Part shown: positions 54,927 through 62,903 of the stretch, piece by piece | Layout of the letters: every line of letters starts with the position of its first letter | Position numbering within the stretch: position 1 is the stretch's first letter | Assembly: GCA_009996615.1 (NCBI GenBank) | Contig: JAACZU010000007.1 | Span: forward strand, 1-64,000 | DNA from: Rhodanobacteraceae bacterium | Lineage (GTDB): Bacteria; Pseudomonadota; Gammaproteobacteria; Xanthomonadales; Rhodanobacteraceae | Length of the DNA: 64,000 bases | Direction of reading: 5' to 3' | Translations under genes and position numbers: made by a program | The notes under the pieces: generated by a model | Database searches by the model: none | Told to the model about the DNA's origin: nothing | The model's input: the letters and a program-made list of their open reading frames with translations, nothing else

Positions 54927-55045
54927 GGACGGCATCTGCCGCGATGCTTTCAGCCCTCCCCTTCAAGGGGAGGGTTGGGTGGGGATGGTGTTCGACGCGG
55001 CTATGCCTGGAGTGCAAAAGCATCGCGGCTGAACACGCTCCTGCG
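54923..55045. repeat. composite REP element (REP - 43-bp module - inverted REP), copy B
   Basis: REP (GTAGGGACGGCATCTGCCGC...) at 54923-54951, then module AGCCCTCCCCTTCAAGGGGA...GGATGGTGTTCG (54952-54994), then inverted REP (AAAAGCATCGCGGCTGAACA...) at 55017-55045. Same order as at 21608-21707, with the same module sequence apart from a few bases. It lies between the DUF2884 gene and the lipase gene. Confidence 0.85.
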
Positions 55046-55196
55046 GGCACGGGGCAAGTCCACAGGTACACAAGACGGCGTACGCGGCGGTCCGGGCCGC
55101 CGGCGCTTTCTCGCCGCAGTGCAGCGTTGCCAACGTTCGTTTGAACGACCTAAGATGCCGACGACTCTCGAGGTCGCCAATCCAAAGGGGACAACC

Positions 55197-57359
55197 ATGC
55201 AGGTCCGATTGATCACGGCCGCGGTTCTTGTTGCGTCGCTGGGCACGCTCGGCGTGCGCGACGCGCGGGCCTACGACTACACCGCGCCGGTCCCGTTCCA
55301 CACGATCGTCAATTTCAATCCAAGCACCGGCCAGGTGCCGTTCCCGTCCAACCTGCTGCTCAGCGGCACGACCGACCTGACGCTGAACATCCCGGTCGCG
55401 AACCCGGCCAACTTCAGCGACCCGAAGGTCGCGATGAACGCCCTCGACGGCTTCAGCACCGGCGCGCCGTGGTCGATCAGTTTCTCGGCGCCGATCTCTG
55501 CGGCCTCGCTCGTCGGCGGCAGCAGCGTGCGCCTGTTCGAAGTCACGCTGAGCGGTCCAGGCGGCGGCGTCACCGGCGTCAAGCGAGAGTTGAAGTCGCC
55601 GCAGGACTTCGTGGTCTCGCTGGCGCCGTCGGATGCCAGTGGCCGGACGCTGGCGATCGTGCCGACGCGGCCGCTCAAGCAGCTGACCTCGTACATGGCC
55701 GTGCTGACCAACGGCATCAAGGATGCCAGCGGCGCGAACGTGCGCGGCTCGCTGATCTACCAGTTCACCGAGCGCAAGAGCCCGCTGTGCGCGAACGGCC
55801 AGTCGACGCTGGCGGCCCTGCCGGCGGCCAGCGCCTGCGCACTGGAGCCGCTGCGCCAGCTGACCAACTCGCAGGAGGCCGCGGCGACGGCTGCCGGCGT
55901 CGCGCCGGGCTCGATCGTGATGTCGTGGGTCGCCACCACGCAGGGCATCACGCCGACCTTCCTCGCGCTGAAGAACGTGATCCAGCAGTCGCCACCGGCG
56001 GCGACGACGATCGCGCCGACCGGCCAGACGTTGGGCAGCCTCGGCCTCGGCCTGCCGCCGATCGCCGACATCTACGTCGGTACGGTCGCCCTGCCGTACT
56101 ACCTGACGGCCCCGAGCCAGGCCAATCCGGCCGCGCCGCTGACCACGTTCTGGAAGGCCAAGGCGGGCGGCTACGTGCCGCCGTTCAACACGCTCGGCCT
56201 CGACCCGACCTCGACCAACGTGACGTTCGCCAACCCGCTGCCGGTGGCGACCTCGACCCAGGCCGTGCCGCTGCTGATGACCGTGCCGAACGCGGCGTCG
56301 GGCAAGACCAAGCCGGCCGCCGGCTGGCCGGTGGTGATCTTCCAGCACGGCATCACGCGCAACCGCACCGACATGTTCGCGATCGCCGGCACGCTGGCCG
56401 CGCAGGGTTACGCGGTCGTCGCGATCGACCTGCCGCTGCACGGCATCACCGACAAGGCCAATCCGTTCTACATCGGCAACACGCCGTTCGCGGCGGCCGG
56501 CGCGAAGGAGCGCACGTTCGACCTCGACCTGCAGGACAACACGTCCGGCGCGCCTGGTCCGGACGGCAAGGTCGACTCCTCCGGCAGCTGGTTCATCAAC
56601 CTCAGCAGCCTGCTGACCTCGCGCGACAACCTGCGCCAGGGCGTGGCCGACCTGCTGTCGCTGTCGCGTGCGGTCGGTTCGATGCACATCAGTGCCGGCG
56701 TCGATTTCGACAGCGGCAAGGTCGGCTTCGTCGGCCAGTCGCTCGGCGGCATCGTCGGCACGATGTTCCTCGCGCTCGATCCGACGGTCTCGCCGGCCGT
56801 CCTCAGCGTGCCGGGTGGCGGCATCGCGCGCCTGCTCGACGGCTCGCCGACGTTCGGTCCACGCATCCGCGCCGGCCTGCTCGCCGCCGGCGGACCGGCT
56901 GCCGGCACGCCGGACTACGACGCGTTCATGGCGGCTGCGCAGACCGTGGTCGACGCCGGCGATCCGATCAACTTCGGCGGCAACAACACGCTGTTCGACA
57001 ACACGCCGCTGCCGGACGGTTCGCTGCCGCAGGTACGGCGCGTGCTGCTGCACGAAGTCGTCGGTGGCGGCGATGTGCTGCCCGACCAGGTCATCCCGAA
57101 CCGCGTCGCCGGCGCGCCGCTGTCGGGTACCGAGCCGCTGATCAGTGCGCTCGGCCTGACGTCGATCTCGGCCACCACGCAGTCGGCGACCGGCATCCAC
57201 GGCGTCGTGCGCTTCCTGCAGGGCGAGCACGGCTCGCTGCTCGATCCGACCAGCTTCCCGGCCGCGACGGTCGAGATGCAGGGCGAGATGGCGAGCATGC
57301 TGGTGAGCGGCGGCGCGGCGACGGTCGTGGCGAACCCGGTGGTGGTCAAGCAGCCGTAA
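55197..57359 (+). CDS. extracellular lipase, Pla-1/cef (VolA-like) family
   Basis: A 720-residue secreted alpha/beta-hydrolase. A signal peptide ends near DARA (about residue 25). The N-terminal ~250 residues are an Ig-like/FlgD-like domain starting FNPSTGQVPFPSNLLLSGTT. The hydrolase follows: oxyanion region WPVVIFQHGITRNRTDMF, nucleophile elbow GFVGQSLGGIVG with Ser515, and His in RFLQGEHGSLLDP. It probably releases fatty acids from phospholipids or lipids outside the cell. A GGGGA tract precedes the ATG at 55197; another in-frame ATG at 55155 lacks a signal peptide start. A strong terminator follows. Confidence 0.85.
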   Translation: MQVRLITAAVLVASLGTLGVRDARAYDYTAPVPFHTIVNFNPSTGQVPFPSNLLLSGTTDLTLNIPVANPANFSDPKVAMNALDGFSTGAPWSISFSAPISAASLVGGSSVRLFEVTLSGPGGGVTGVKRELKSPQDFVVSLAPSDASGRTLAIVPTRPLKQLTSYMAVLTNGIKDASGANVRGSLIYQFTERKSPLCANGQSTLAALPAASACALEPLRQLTNSQEAAATAAGVAPGSIVMSWVATTQGITPTFLALKNVIQQSPPAATTIAPTGQTLGSLGLGLPPIADIYVGTVALPYYLTAPSQANPAAPLTTFWKAKAGGYVPPFNTLGLDPTSTNVTFANPLPVATSTQAVPLLMTVPNAASGKTKPAAGWPVVIFQHGITRNRTDMFAIAGTLAAQGYAVVAIDLPLHGITDKANPFYIGNTPFAAAGAKERTFDLDLQDNTSGAPGPDGKVDSSGSWFINLSSLLTSRDNLRQGVADLLSLSRAVGSMHISAGVDFDSGKVGFVGQSLGGIVGTMFLALDPTVSPAVLSVPGGGIARLLDGSPTFGPRIRAGLLAAGGPAAGTPDYDAFMAAAQTVVDAGDPINFGGNNTLFDNTPLPDGSLPQVRRVLLHEVVGGGDVLPDQVIPNRVAGAPLSGTEPLISALGLTSISATTQSATGIHGVVRFLQGEHGSLLDPTSFPAATVEMQGEMASMLVSGGAATVVANPVVVKQP

Positions 57360-57381
57360 GCGGCTGACCCTGCCCCGATCG

Positions 57382-57420
57382 AACGGCGCGCCGTCGGCAT
57401 GACGGCGCGCCGTTTTTGTT
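57382..57420 (+). terminator. Rho-independent terminator of the lipase gene
   Basis: A 14-bp perfect stem AACGGCGCGCCGTC / GACGGCGCGCCGTT with a GGCAT loop, followed by TTTTTGTTTTG. Confidence 0.93.
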
Positions 57421-57456
57421 TTGTTGGCCGCGCCCGCGGCAGGAGAGCACGGAGCG

Positions 57457-57729
57457 ATGAAGCGGATCGGAATGGTGCTGCTCGGCCTCGCGCTGTCGAT
57501 CAGCGCGCTGGCGTTCGACACGTATCGCGTCGGCGCGCGGCTGGTCCGCGTCGGCGACGGCGCCAGCCGGCTGATGGAGGTGGTCGGCGAGCCGGCGCAC
57601 AAGGAACCGCTCGAGACGCGTGGTGGCGGCTACGTTGGCGAGCGCTGGCAGTACCGGCTCGACGGCAAGACCGTCACGTTCACGATCCGCGACGGCAAGA
57701 TCGCTGCAATCGACGAGGTGCGCGACTGA
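57457..57729 (+). CDS. DUF2845-like small exported protein
   Basis: A 90-residue exported protein with a signal peptide (MKRIGMVLLGLALSISALA). The mature ~70 residues have the SmpA/DUF2845-like pattern: LVRVGDGASRLMEVVGEPAH, then RWQYRLDGKTVTFTIRDGKI. Such small two-layer domains are common in periplasmic proteins of this order; the function is unknown. It begins 98 bases past the lipase stop, after the terminator, so it likely has its own promoter. Confidence 0.72.
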   Translation: MKRIGMVLLGLALSISALAFDTYRVGARLVRVGDGASRLMEVVGEPAHKEPLETRGGGYVGERWQYRLDGKTVTFTIRDGKIAAIDEVRD

Positions 57730-57756
57730 CGTGCGCCGCGTCGCGGCGCCGATGGG

Positions 57757-58221
57757 TCAATAGGTCACGCCGAGCCGGCGCAGCACCTTGCCGGCCAGCC
57801 ACGCCGGGCCGATCAGCAGGTAGGCGAGGTCGGTCAGGAACGACGGCCGCCGTCCCTCGATCAGGTGGCCGATGAACTGGCCGATCCAGGCCGCGGCGAA
57901 CACGCCGAGCGCGAGCCACAGCAGGCGCTGCGGGCCGAGCGTGCGCAGCAGGCCCTCGCTGAGCAGAGCCAGCAGCACGAACACGACCAGCATCGCCACG
58001 CCGAGCGGGCGCGACAGGCGCCAGTAGAACGACAGCGCGCCGACCATGACCAGCCCGCACCAGAAGCCGGGCCGGCCAATCGACGGCGACACCGGCACGA
58101 GCCACAGCGCGGCGATCACCGCCCACAGGATCGCCGGCACGCAGATCCAGTGGATCAGCCGGTTGGTCGGGTGCTGGTGGTCGCGGCTGTAGCTGTCGAA
58201 CCAGTCGTCGATGCTGCGCAT
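57757..58221 (-). CDS. Mpo1-like (DUF962) membrane protein
   Basis: A 154-residue integral membrane protein of the YGL010w/Mpo1 family, with four hydrophobic segments. Conserved His residues occur at the start (SRDHQHPTNRLIHWICVP) and in IGQFIGHLIEGRRPSF, matching those that bind Fe2+ in yeast Mpo1, a dioxygenase that shortens 2-hydroxy fatty acids. A lipid-related role is inferred from that homology only. Confidence 0.82.
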   Translation of the reverse strand: MRSIDDWFDSYSRDHQHPTNRLIHWICVPAILWAVIAALWLVPVSPSIGRPGFWCGLVMVGALSFYWRLSRPLGVAMLVVFVLLALLSEGLLRTLGPQRLLWLALGVFAAAWIGQFIGHLIEGRRPSFLTDLAYLLIGPAWLAGKVLRRLGVTY

Positions 58222-58295
58222 GTCATCGCTCCGCCGTGTGCAGGTGCCACTCTAGCAAGCTTGTGCGCCGCTCTCACGGGCGTTGCGCGCGCGAC

Positions 58296-59192
58296 CTAGT
58301 CGACCACGATCCCGGCCAGCCGCTGCAGCGCCTCGGCGTACTTCGCCGCGGTGCCGTCGATGACGTCGCGCGGCAGGTGCGGGCCCGGCGCGGTCTTGTT
58401 CCAGTCCAGCGTCTCCAGGTAGTCGCGCACGAACTGCTTGTCGTAGCTCGGCGGGCTGATGCCGACGCGGTACTGGTCGGCCGGCCAGAAGCGCGACGAG
58501 TCCGGGGTCAGCATCTCGTCCATCACGTACAGCCGGCCGTCCGCGTCGGTGCCGAATTCGAGCTTGGTGTCGGCGATCAGGATGCCGCGCTCGGCCGCAT
58601 AGGCGGCGGCGTAGCGGTAGATCGCCAGCGTCGCCGCGCGCACCTGTTCGGCGAGGTCGGCGCCGATCGTCGCGACGACCTGGTCGAAGCGGATGTTCTC
58701 GTCGTGGTCGCCGACCGCGGCCTTGGTCGACGGCGTGAAGATCGGCTCGGGCAACTGCTCGGCCTGGCGCAGGCCGGGCGGCAGCGTGATGCCGCACAAG
58801 GCGCCGGTCGCCTGGTAGTCCTTCCAGCCCGAGCCGATCAGGTAGCCGCGCGCGATCGCCTCGACCGGCACCGGCTTCAGGCGCTTGGCGACGACGCTGC
58901 GCCTGGCGTACAGCGCGACGTCGGTGCCGGGCGGCAGCACGTCGGCGACCGCCTTGCCGGTCAGGTGGTTCGGCACCAGATGCGCGGTCTGGCCGAACCA
59001 GAAGTTCGAGATCTGCGTCAGCATCTCGCCCTTGCCCGGGATCGGGTCGGGCAGCACGACGTCGAACGCGCTGAGGCGGTCGCTGGCGACGATAAGCAGC
59101 TCGTCGGCGCCGAGCGCGTACACGTCGCGCACCTTGCCGCGGTGGAGCAGTTCGAGGCCCGGCAGGTTCGATTGCGAGAGGACGGTGGGCAC
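58296..59192 (-). CDS. purC: phosphoribosylaminoimidazole-succinocarboxamide (SAICAR) synthase
   Basis: A 298-residue SAICAR synthetase of de novo purine synthesis, joining CAIR to aspartate with ATP. Motifs: [56 protein letters not shown], and [20 protein letters not shown]. The length fits the eukaryote-like long PurC seen in this order. The start is GTG at 59192 ([10 protein letters not shown]); longer in-frame starts would overlap the CTACAAT promoter sequence. Confidence 0.94.
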   Translation of the reverse strand: MPTVLSQSNLPGLELLHRGKVRDVYALGADELLIVASDRLSAFDVVLPDPIPGKGEMLTQISNFWFGQTAHLVPNHLTGKAVADVLPPGTDVALYARRSVVAKRLKPVPVEAIARGYLIGSGWKDYQATGALCGITLPPGLRQAEQLPEPIFTPSTKAAVGDHDENIRFDQVVATIGADLAEQVRAATLAIYRYAAAYAAERGILIADTKLEFGTDADGRLYVMDEMLTPDSSRFWPADQYRVGISPPSYDKQFVRDYLETLDWNKTAPGPHLPRDVIDGTAAKYAEALQRLAGIVVD

Positions 59193-59226
59193 GGCCGGCG
59201 TTCCGAAAGACAGTGGGAGGGCGCCG

Positions 59227-59232
59227 ATTGTA
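59227..59232 (-). promoter_or_regulatory. putative -10 box of purC
   Basis: Minus strand CGCTACAATCGGC holds TACAAT, 35 bases before the purC GTG and is nearly identical to the speE promoter core. Confidence 0.55.
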
Positions 59233-59282
59233 GCGGCGGCGCCGGCCGCCGCGGCCGGATAGGTGCGGCGCAACGCGCTTGC

Positions 59283-59288
59283 TAGAAT
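59283..59288 (+). promoter_or_regulatory. putative -10 box of djlA
   Basis: TTGCTAGAATCGGCC contains TAGAAT, about 105 bases before the djlA ATG, and matches the CTAnAATCG signal seen before purC and speE. Confidence 0.4.
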
Positions 59289-59392
59289 CGGCCGCCCCGC
59301 CTTGCACCGCTGCCGCCGATGCCGACCGTGTCCCGCCCGTCCCTCGTCGATGCCTTGCCGGCGCCGCGGCCATACGCCGGGGCGGCCGCCTG

Positions 59393-60190
59393 ATGAGCAT
59401 CATCGGCAAGGTCGTCGGCGCGATCCTCGGCCTGATCCTGTTCCACAACCCGGTTGGCCTGCTGATCGGCGCGCTGCTCGGTCATTTCTACGACAACGCG
59501 GTGACACGCCTGCGCCCGCCGTCGATGGGGCAGGGCTTCATCGAGCCGCTGTTCGCGTTCGCCGGCGCGCTGTCCAAGGCCGACGGGCGCGTGTCCGAGA
59601 CCGAAATCGCCGCCACCGAGGCGCTGATGGCGCGACTGCGCCTGGACGCGGTGCAGCGGCGCACCGCGATCGAGCGCTTCACGCGCGGCAAGCAGCCCGG
59701 TTTCGACGCCGGCCTCGCCATCGCCGACCTCAAGGCCTGGTGCCATGGCCGGCGCGACCTCGCCTTCATCGTGCTCGACCTGCTGCTCGACCTTGTCCAC
59801 GCCGACGGCGCGCTGGCGCAGGCCAAGCTTGGGCTGGTGCGCAAGCTGTGCTGGGCGCTCGGCGTCAGCGACCACGAGCTGGCCGCGCTGTCGGCGATGA
59901 AGGGCTACGCCGCCGGTCCCGGCGCGCGCCCGGGGCCTGGCTGGGGCGCCGGGGCCGGGCCACGGCCGCCGCCGCCGCGGCCGTCCGAGGTCGATCCGTA
60001 CGCGGTGCTCGGCATCGAGCGTGGCGCCGCCGACCGCGACATCAAGAACGCCTACCGCCGCCTCATGAGCCAGCACCACCCGGACAAGCTCGGCGACGTG
60101 CCGGACGAACTCAAGCAGCGCGCCGAGGAGCGCGCGAGAGAGATCAATGCGGCCTACGAGCGCATCAAGGCCGAGCGCGGGTTCAAGTGA
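59393..60190 (+). CDS. djlA: DjlA-type membrane-anchored J-domain co-chaperone
   Basis: A 265-residue protein with an N-terminal hydrophobic, Gly-rich anchor ([17 protein letters not shown]), a TerB-like helical domain (about 45-165, [20 protein letters not shown]), a Gly/Pro linker and a C-terminal J domain (about 200-265) with HPD at 229-231. It stimulates DnaK ATPase at the inner membrane and is linked to envelope (Rcs-type) stress. The ATG at 59393 gives the typical membrane start; longer in-frame starts add nothing recognisable. Confidence 0.92.
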   Translation: MSIIGKVVGAILGLILFHNPVGLLIGALLGHFYDNAVTRLRPPSMGQGFIEPLFAFAGALSKADGRVSETEIAATEALMARLRLDAVQRRTAIERFTRGKQPGFDAGLAIADLKAWCHGRRDLAFIVLDLLLDLVHADGALAQAKLGLVRKLCWALGVSDHELAALSAMKGYAAGPGARPGPGWGAGAGPRPPPPRPSEVDPYAVLGIERGAADRDIKNAYRRLMSQHHPDKLGDVPDELKQRAEERAREINAAYERIKAERGFK

Positions 60191-60193
60191 GTC

Positions 60194-60637
60194 GTGGACG
60201 CGATGCGAGCCGAGATACACGACGTGCAGGGTGGCCTTTACATCGTGACGCTGCGGAACGACGAACCGATTTCGGTGAATCGCGGCGATCGTCGCATCGA
60301 ACATCGTTGCATCCGTGTCACGCGCGCCAACTGCAAGTTCGGCAAGGCACGCGACTTCGTTGCTCGCCGTGCCGGCTATGTGCGTGTGTTTGGCGCGGAG
60401 AACGTCACCTTCACACCGCTGTTCGCGCTCGATGACATCGCGCGGGCCGAGCGCATAGTGCTCGCCGATCTCGCCGCGTGGCGCCTGCGTGGTCCAGCCG
60501 GTCGTCGCAACGAGTGGCTCGGCGGCATAGCACCTCAGGATGTCGCCCGCATCGCCCTACGCGCGCTGGAGCGCAGCGGCATTTCGTTCGCCGTGCTCGG
60601 TCACGTAGCCGAACTACCTGCCAGCAACGAGAGATGA
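60194..60637 (+). CDS. GIY-YIG-like domain protein of unknown function
   Basis: A ~147-residue protein (GTG at 60194, or ATG at 60203). [33 protein letters not shown], and [18 protein letters not shown] followed by RRNEWLGG give the pattern of GIY-YIG/T5orf172-like nuclease domains: LYIV strand, KxGxAxxxxxR, and a late Glu in NEWL. Catalytic completeness is uncertain. Third-position GC is lower than in djlA and rpe, and it is squeezed between them (3 and 4 base gaps), suggesting a later insertion. Could also be an uncharacterised family without activity. Confidence 0.5.
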   Translation: MDAMRAEIHDVQGGLYIVTLRNDEPISVNRGDRRIEHRCIRVTRANCKFGKARDFVARRAGYVRVFGAENVTFTPLFALDDIARAERIVLADLAAWRLRGPAGRRNEWLGGIAPQDVARIALRALERSGISFAVLGHVAELPASNER

Positions 60638-60641
60638 CCAG

Positions 60642-61316
60642 ATGGCCAAGCAATCCCCGATCATCGCCCCCTCGATCCTGTCCGCCGACTTCGCGCGCCT
60701 GGGCGCCGAGGTCGACGCGGTCGTCGCCGCCGGCGCGCAGTGGATCCATTTCGACGTGATGGACAACCACTACGTACCGAACCTGACCATCGGCCCGCTG
60801 GTCTGCCAGGCGCTGCGCAAGCATGGCGTCACCGCGCCGATCGACGTGCACCTGATGGTCAAGCCGGTCGACCGCATCGTGCCGGATTTCGCCAAGGCCG
60901 GCGCGAGCACGATCAGCTTCCACCCGGAGGCGAGCGAGCACGTCGACCGCACGCTGCAGCTGATCCGCGACCACGGCTGCCAGGCTGGCCTGGTGTTCAA
61001 CCCGGCCACGCCGCTCGACTGGCTCGACTACGTGATGGACAAGATCGACCTCGTGCTGGTCATGTCGGTCAATCCAGGCTTCGGCGGGCAGAGCTTCATC
61101 CCGTCCGCGCTCGACAAGCTGCGCCGCGTGCGCGAGCGCATCGACGCCAGCGGCCGCGCGATCCGCCTCGAGGTCGACGGCGGCGTCAAGCCGGACAACA
61201 TCGGCGAGATCGCGCGCGCCGGTGCCGACACGTTCGTCGCCGGCTCGGCGATCTTCAACGAGAAGGACTACCGCGCGGTCATCGCGACGATGCAGGCGGC
61301 GATCGCGGCGGCGTGA
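60642..61316 (+). CDS. rpe: ribulose-phosphate 3-epimerase
   Basis: A 224-residue TIM-barrel enzyme interconverting ribulose-5-P and xylulose-5-P in the pentose phosphate pathway. Motifs: [39 protein letters not shown] (metal ligands and catalytic Asp), [31 protein letters not shown], and [12 protein letters not shown] with the second catalytic Asp. Length is standard. In xanthomonads rpe is often near trp genes; here none is in view. Confidence 0.95.
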   Translation: MAKQSPIIAPSILSADFARLGAEVDAVVAAGAQWIHFDVMDNHYVPNLTIGPLVCQALRKHGVTAPIDVHLMVKPVDRIVPDFAKAGASTISFHPEASEHVDRTLQLIRDHGCQAGLVFNPATPLDWLDYVMDKIDLVLVMSVNPGFGGQSFIPSALDKLRRVRERIDASGRAIRLEVDGGVKPDNIGEIARAGADTFVAGSAIFNEKDYRAVIATMQAAIAAA

Positions 61317-61370
61317 GCCAGGCGACGGGAAGCGCTGCACGCGCCGCGCCGCCCGTCTCGCCTTCCGCAG

Positions 61371-61416
61371 AAGAAAAAGCCGCGCCGGAGCCGGAGGGAA
61401 GGGGCCTCCGGCGCGG
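61371..61416 (-). terminator. Rho-independent terminator for the minus-strand small ORFs
   Basis: An 11-bp stem CCGCGCCGGAG / CTCCGGCGCGG, with a 15-base loop. On the minus strand it is followed by CTTTTTCTT, so it ends transcription coming from the 61435-61864 ORFs. It also sits past the rpe stop. Confidence 0.7.
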
Positions 61417-61434
61417 TGTAGCAAAGCGGTGGGG

Positions 61435-61737
61435 TCAGAGCACGCGCCAGGACGGATCGGCGCCGGAGTCGTCGGCATGGCCGGCCGCGTGCAGGGCGGA
61501 CACGTACATCGGCGCGACCAGCGCCTCGCCGCCGAGCCACAGGCCATCGTCGGCCAGCACCGCGTCGTGGCACAGGGCCGGAGCGAGCTCGCGCCGGCGG
61601 TGTTCGTCGTGGGCGGGGTGGTCCACCACCGACTTCCGCTCGCCTGCGAACGGGGCGCCGCGCCGGAACCACCACCAGCGCGTCCGGCGCGGCGCGCCGC
61701 CGCGCGCAGCACCGTGCATGGTCGTTTCGTCTCTCAT
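61435..61737 (-). CDS. small basic hypothetical protein (100 residues)
   Basis: A 100-residue ORF beginning MRDETTMHGAARGGAPRRTR with a WWWF cluster and an Arg-rich N-terminal third, then a more ordinary ALCHDAVLADDGLWLGGEAL segment. No family recognised and no signal peptide. Support is indirect: a GGGAGG ribosome binding site 6 bases before the ATG, a second small ORF 13 bases upstream on the same strand, and a terminator at 61371-61416. It could still be spurious. Confidence 0.45.
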   Translation of the reverse strand: MRDETTMHGAARGGAPRRTRWWWFRRGAPFAGERKSVVDHPAHDEHRRRELAPALCHDAVLADDGLWLGGEALVAPMYVSALHAAGHADDSGADPSWRVL

Positions 61738-61750
61738 GTACCGCCTCCCG

Positions 61751-61864
61751 TCACCCGTGCAGGCCAGCCAGCAGGCCGAGCGCGAGCGCGGCCAGCGCGA
61801 ACACGATGCGCAGCGGTTCATGCGTGTGCAGTTCGGCATTCGGGTCGGGGCGAGAGGCGTCCAT
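61751..61864 (-). CDS. 37-residue single-helix membrane peptide
   Basis: Reads MDASRPDPNAELHTHEPLRI then VFALAALALGLLAGLHG: a hydrophilic N-terminus and one C-terminal helix, typical of a small inner-membrane peptide. GGAG lies 6 bases before the ATG at 61864. It is followed after 13 bases by the 100-residue ORF, together forming a likely small operon on the strand opposite its neighbours. Function unknown. Confidence 0.5.
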   Translation of the reverse strand: MDASRPDPNAELHTHEPLRIVFALAALALGLLAGLHG

Positions 61865-62040
61865 GGGAAACTCCGGTTGGCTGACGGTGCCATTGCAACG
61901 CCGCGCGCGGCCGCCGGCGGGCGGCCGTTCGGGCGTGTCGCCGACGAGTTGTGGCCGATTGCTGGCACCTGCTGTGGGGCCGTTGCGCGCGCGTTCGCGC
62001 GCTGCGTAAGCTGGCCGCGGTTTCCACGGAGTCGAACCTC

Positions 62041-62730
62041 ATGCCCCGCAGCATCGCCATCGTCGAAGACGAGCCGCTGATCCGCGCCAACTACGTCGAG
62101 GCGCTGACCCGGCTCGGCTACGAGGTGCGCGGCCATGCCTCGCGCAGCGAGGCGGAGAATGCGTTCGCTCAGCGCCTGCCGGAACTGGTCATCATCGACG
62201 TCGGCCTCGGCGACGAGCCGGAGGGCGGCTTCGAGCTGTGCCGCAGCCTGCGTGCGAAGTCGGCGACGCTGCCGATCCTGTTCCTGACCGCGCGCGACTC
62301 GGACTTCGACGTGATCTCCGGCCTGCGCCTGGGCGCCGACGACTACCTCGCCAAGGACATCTCGCTGCACCAGCTCGCCGCGCGCATCAACGCGCTGTTC
62401 CGCCGCATGGACGCGCTGCGCAAGCCGGTCGCGGCCGACAGCGTGATCTCGCACGGCCCGCTCAAGCTCGAAACCGAACGCATGCGCGTGACCTGGAACG
62501 GCGCCGACGTGCCGCTGACCGTGACCGAATTCTGGATGGTGCACACGCTGGTGCGCTTCCCCGGCCACGTGAAGAGCCGCGACCAGCTGATGCGCGACGC
62601 GCAGGTCGTCGTCGACGACGCCACCATCACCTCGCACATCAAGCGCATCCGCAAGAAGTTCCTCGCCATCGACCCGGCCTTCGACGCGATCGATACGGTG
62701 CATGGCGCGGGGTATCGGTGGAAGGCGTAG
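62041..62730 (+). CDS. OmpR-type response regulator, PdsR-like (dedicated sortase system)
   Basis: A 229-residue response regulator. The receiver has Asp53 (LVIIDVGLGDEPEGGFELCR) and Lys in DDYLAKDISLHQLAARI. The winged-helix DNA-binding domain follows (about 140-228; LTVTEFWMVHTLVRFPGHVK, TITSHIKRIRKKFLAID). The unusual IDVGLGDExEGGFELCR and KSRDQLMRDAQVVVDDATIT stretches agree with what I remember of PdsR of the proteobacterial dedicated sortase system, and the following kinase fits too. No sortase or LPXTG-like target is present in the window. The ATG at 62041 opens the receiver. Confidence 0.8.
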   Translation: MPRSIAIVEDEPLIRANYVEALTRLGYEVRGHASRSEAENAFAQRLPELVIIDVGLGDEPEGGFELCRSLRAKSATLPILFLTARDSDFDVISGLRLGADDYLAKDISLHQLAARINALFRRMDALRKPVAADSVISHGPLKLETERMRVTWNGADVPLTVTEFWMVHTLVRFPGHVKSRDQLMRDAQVVVDDATITSHIKRIRKKFLAIDPAFDAIDTVHGAGYRWKA

Positions 62731-62734
62731 GGAC

Positions 62735-62899
62735 GTGAAAGGTGAGACGTGAGACGTGAGACGGAAAAGCGGACGGACGTGTAGCGCGTGCGCTGACGAT
62801 GCGCACCCAAAACGACACAGTAAGCTCTTCACGTCTCACGTCTCACGTCTCACGTCTCACGTCTCCCGTCTCCCGTCTCCCGTCTCCCCTCTCCCCTCC
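62735..62899. repeat. inverted pair of 7-bp tandem arrays (GTGAGAC / GTCTCAC)
   Basis: Left arm 62735-62769: GTGAAAG, then GTGAGAC three times, then GGAAAAG. Right arm 62827-62899: CTTCAC, GTCTCAC four times, GTCTCCC four times, CTCTCCC, CTCC. The arms are complementary over at least three units and face each other across ~60 bases. The array fills the gap between the response regulator and kinase genes and ends 4 bases before the kinase ATG, in place of a normal ribosome binding site. Confidence 0.9.
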
Positions 62900-62903
62900 A
62901 TCC

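Noticed and set aside
62735-62899. CRISPR-like array
   Set aside because: The units are 7 bases, contiguous, with no spacers, and no cas genes are present.
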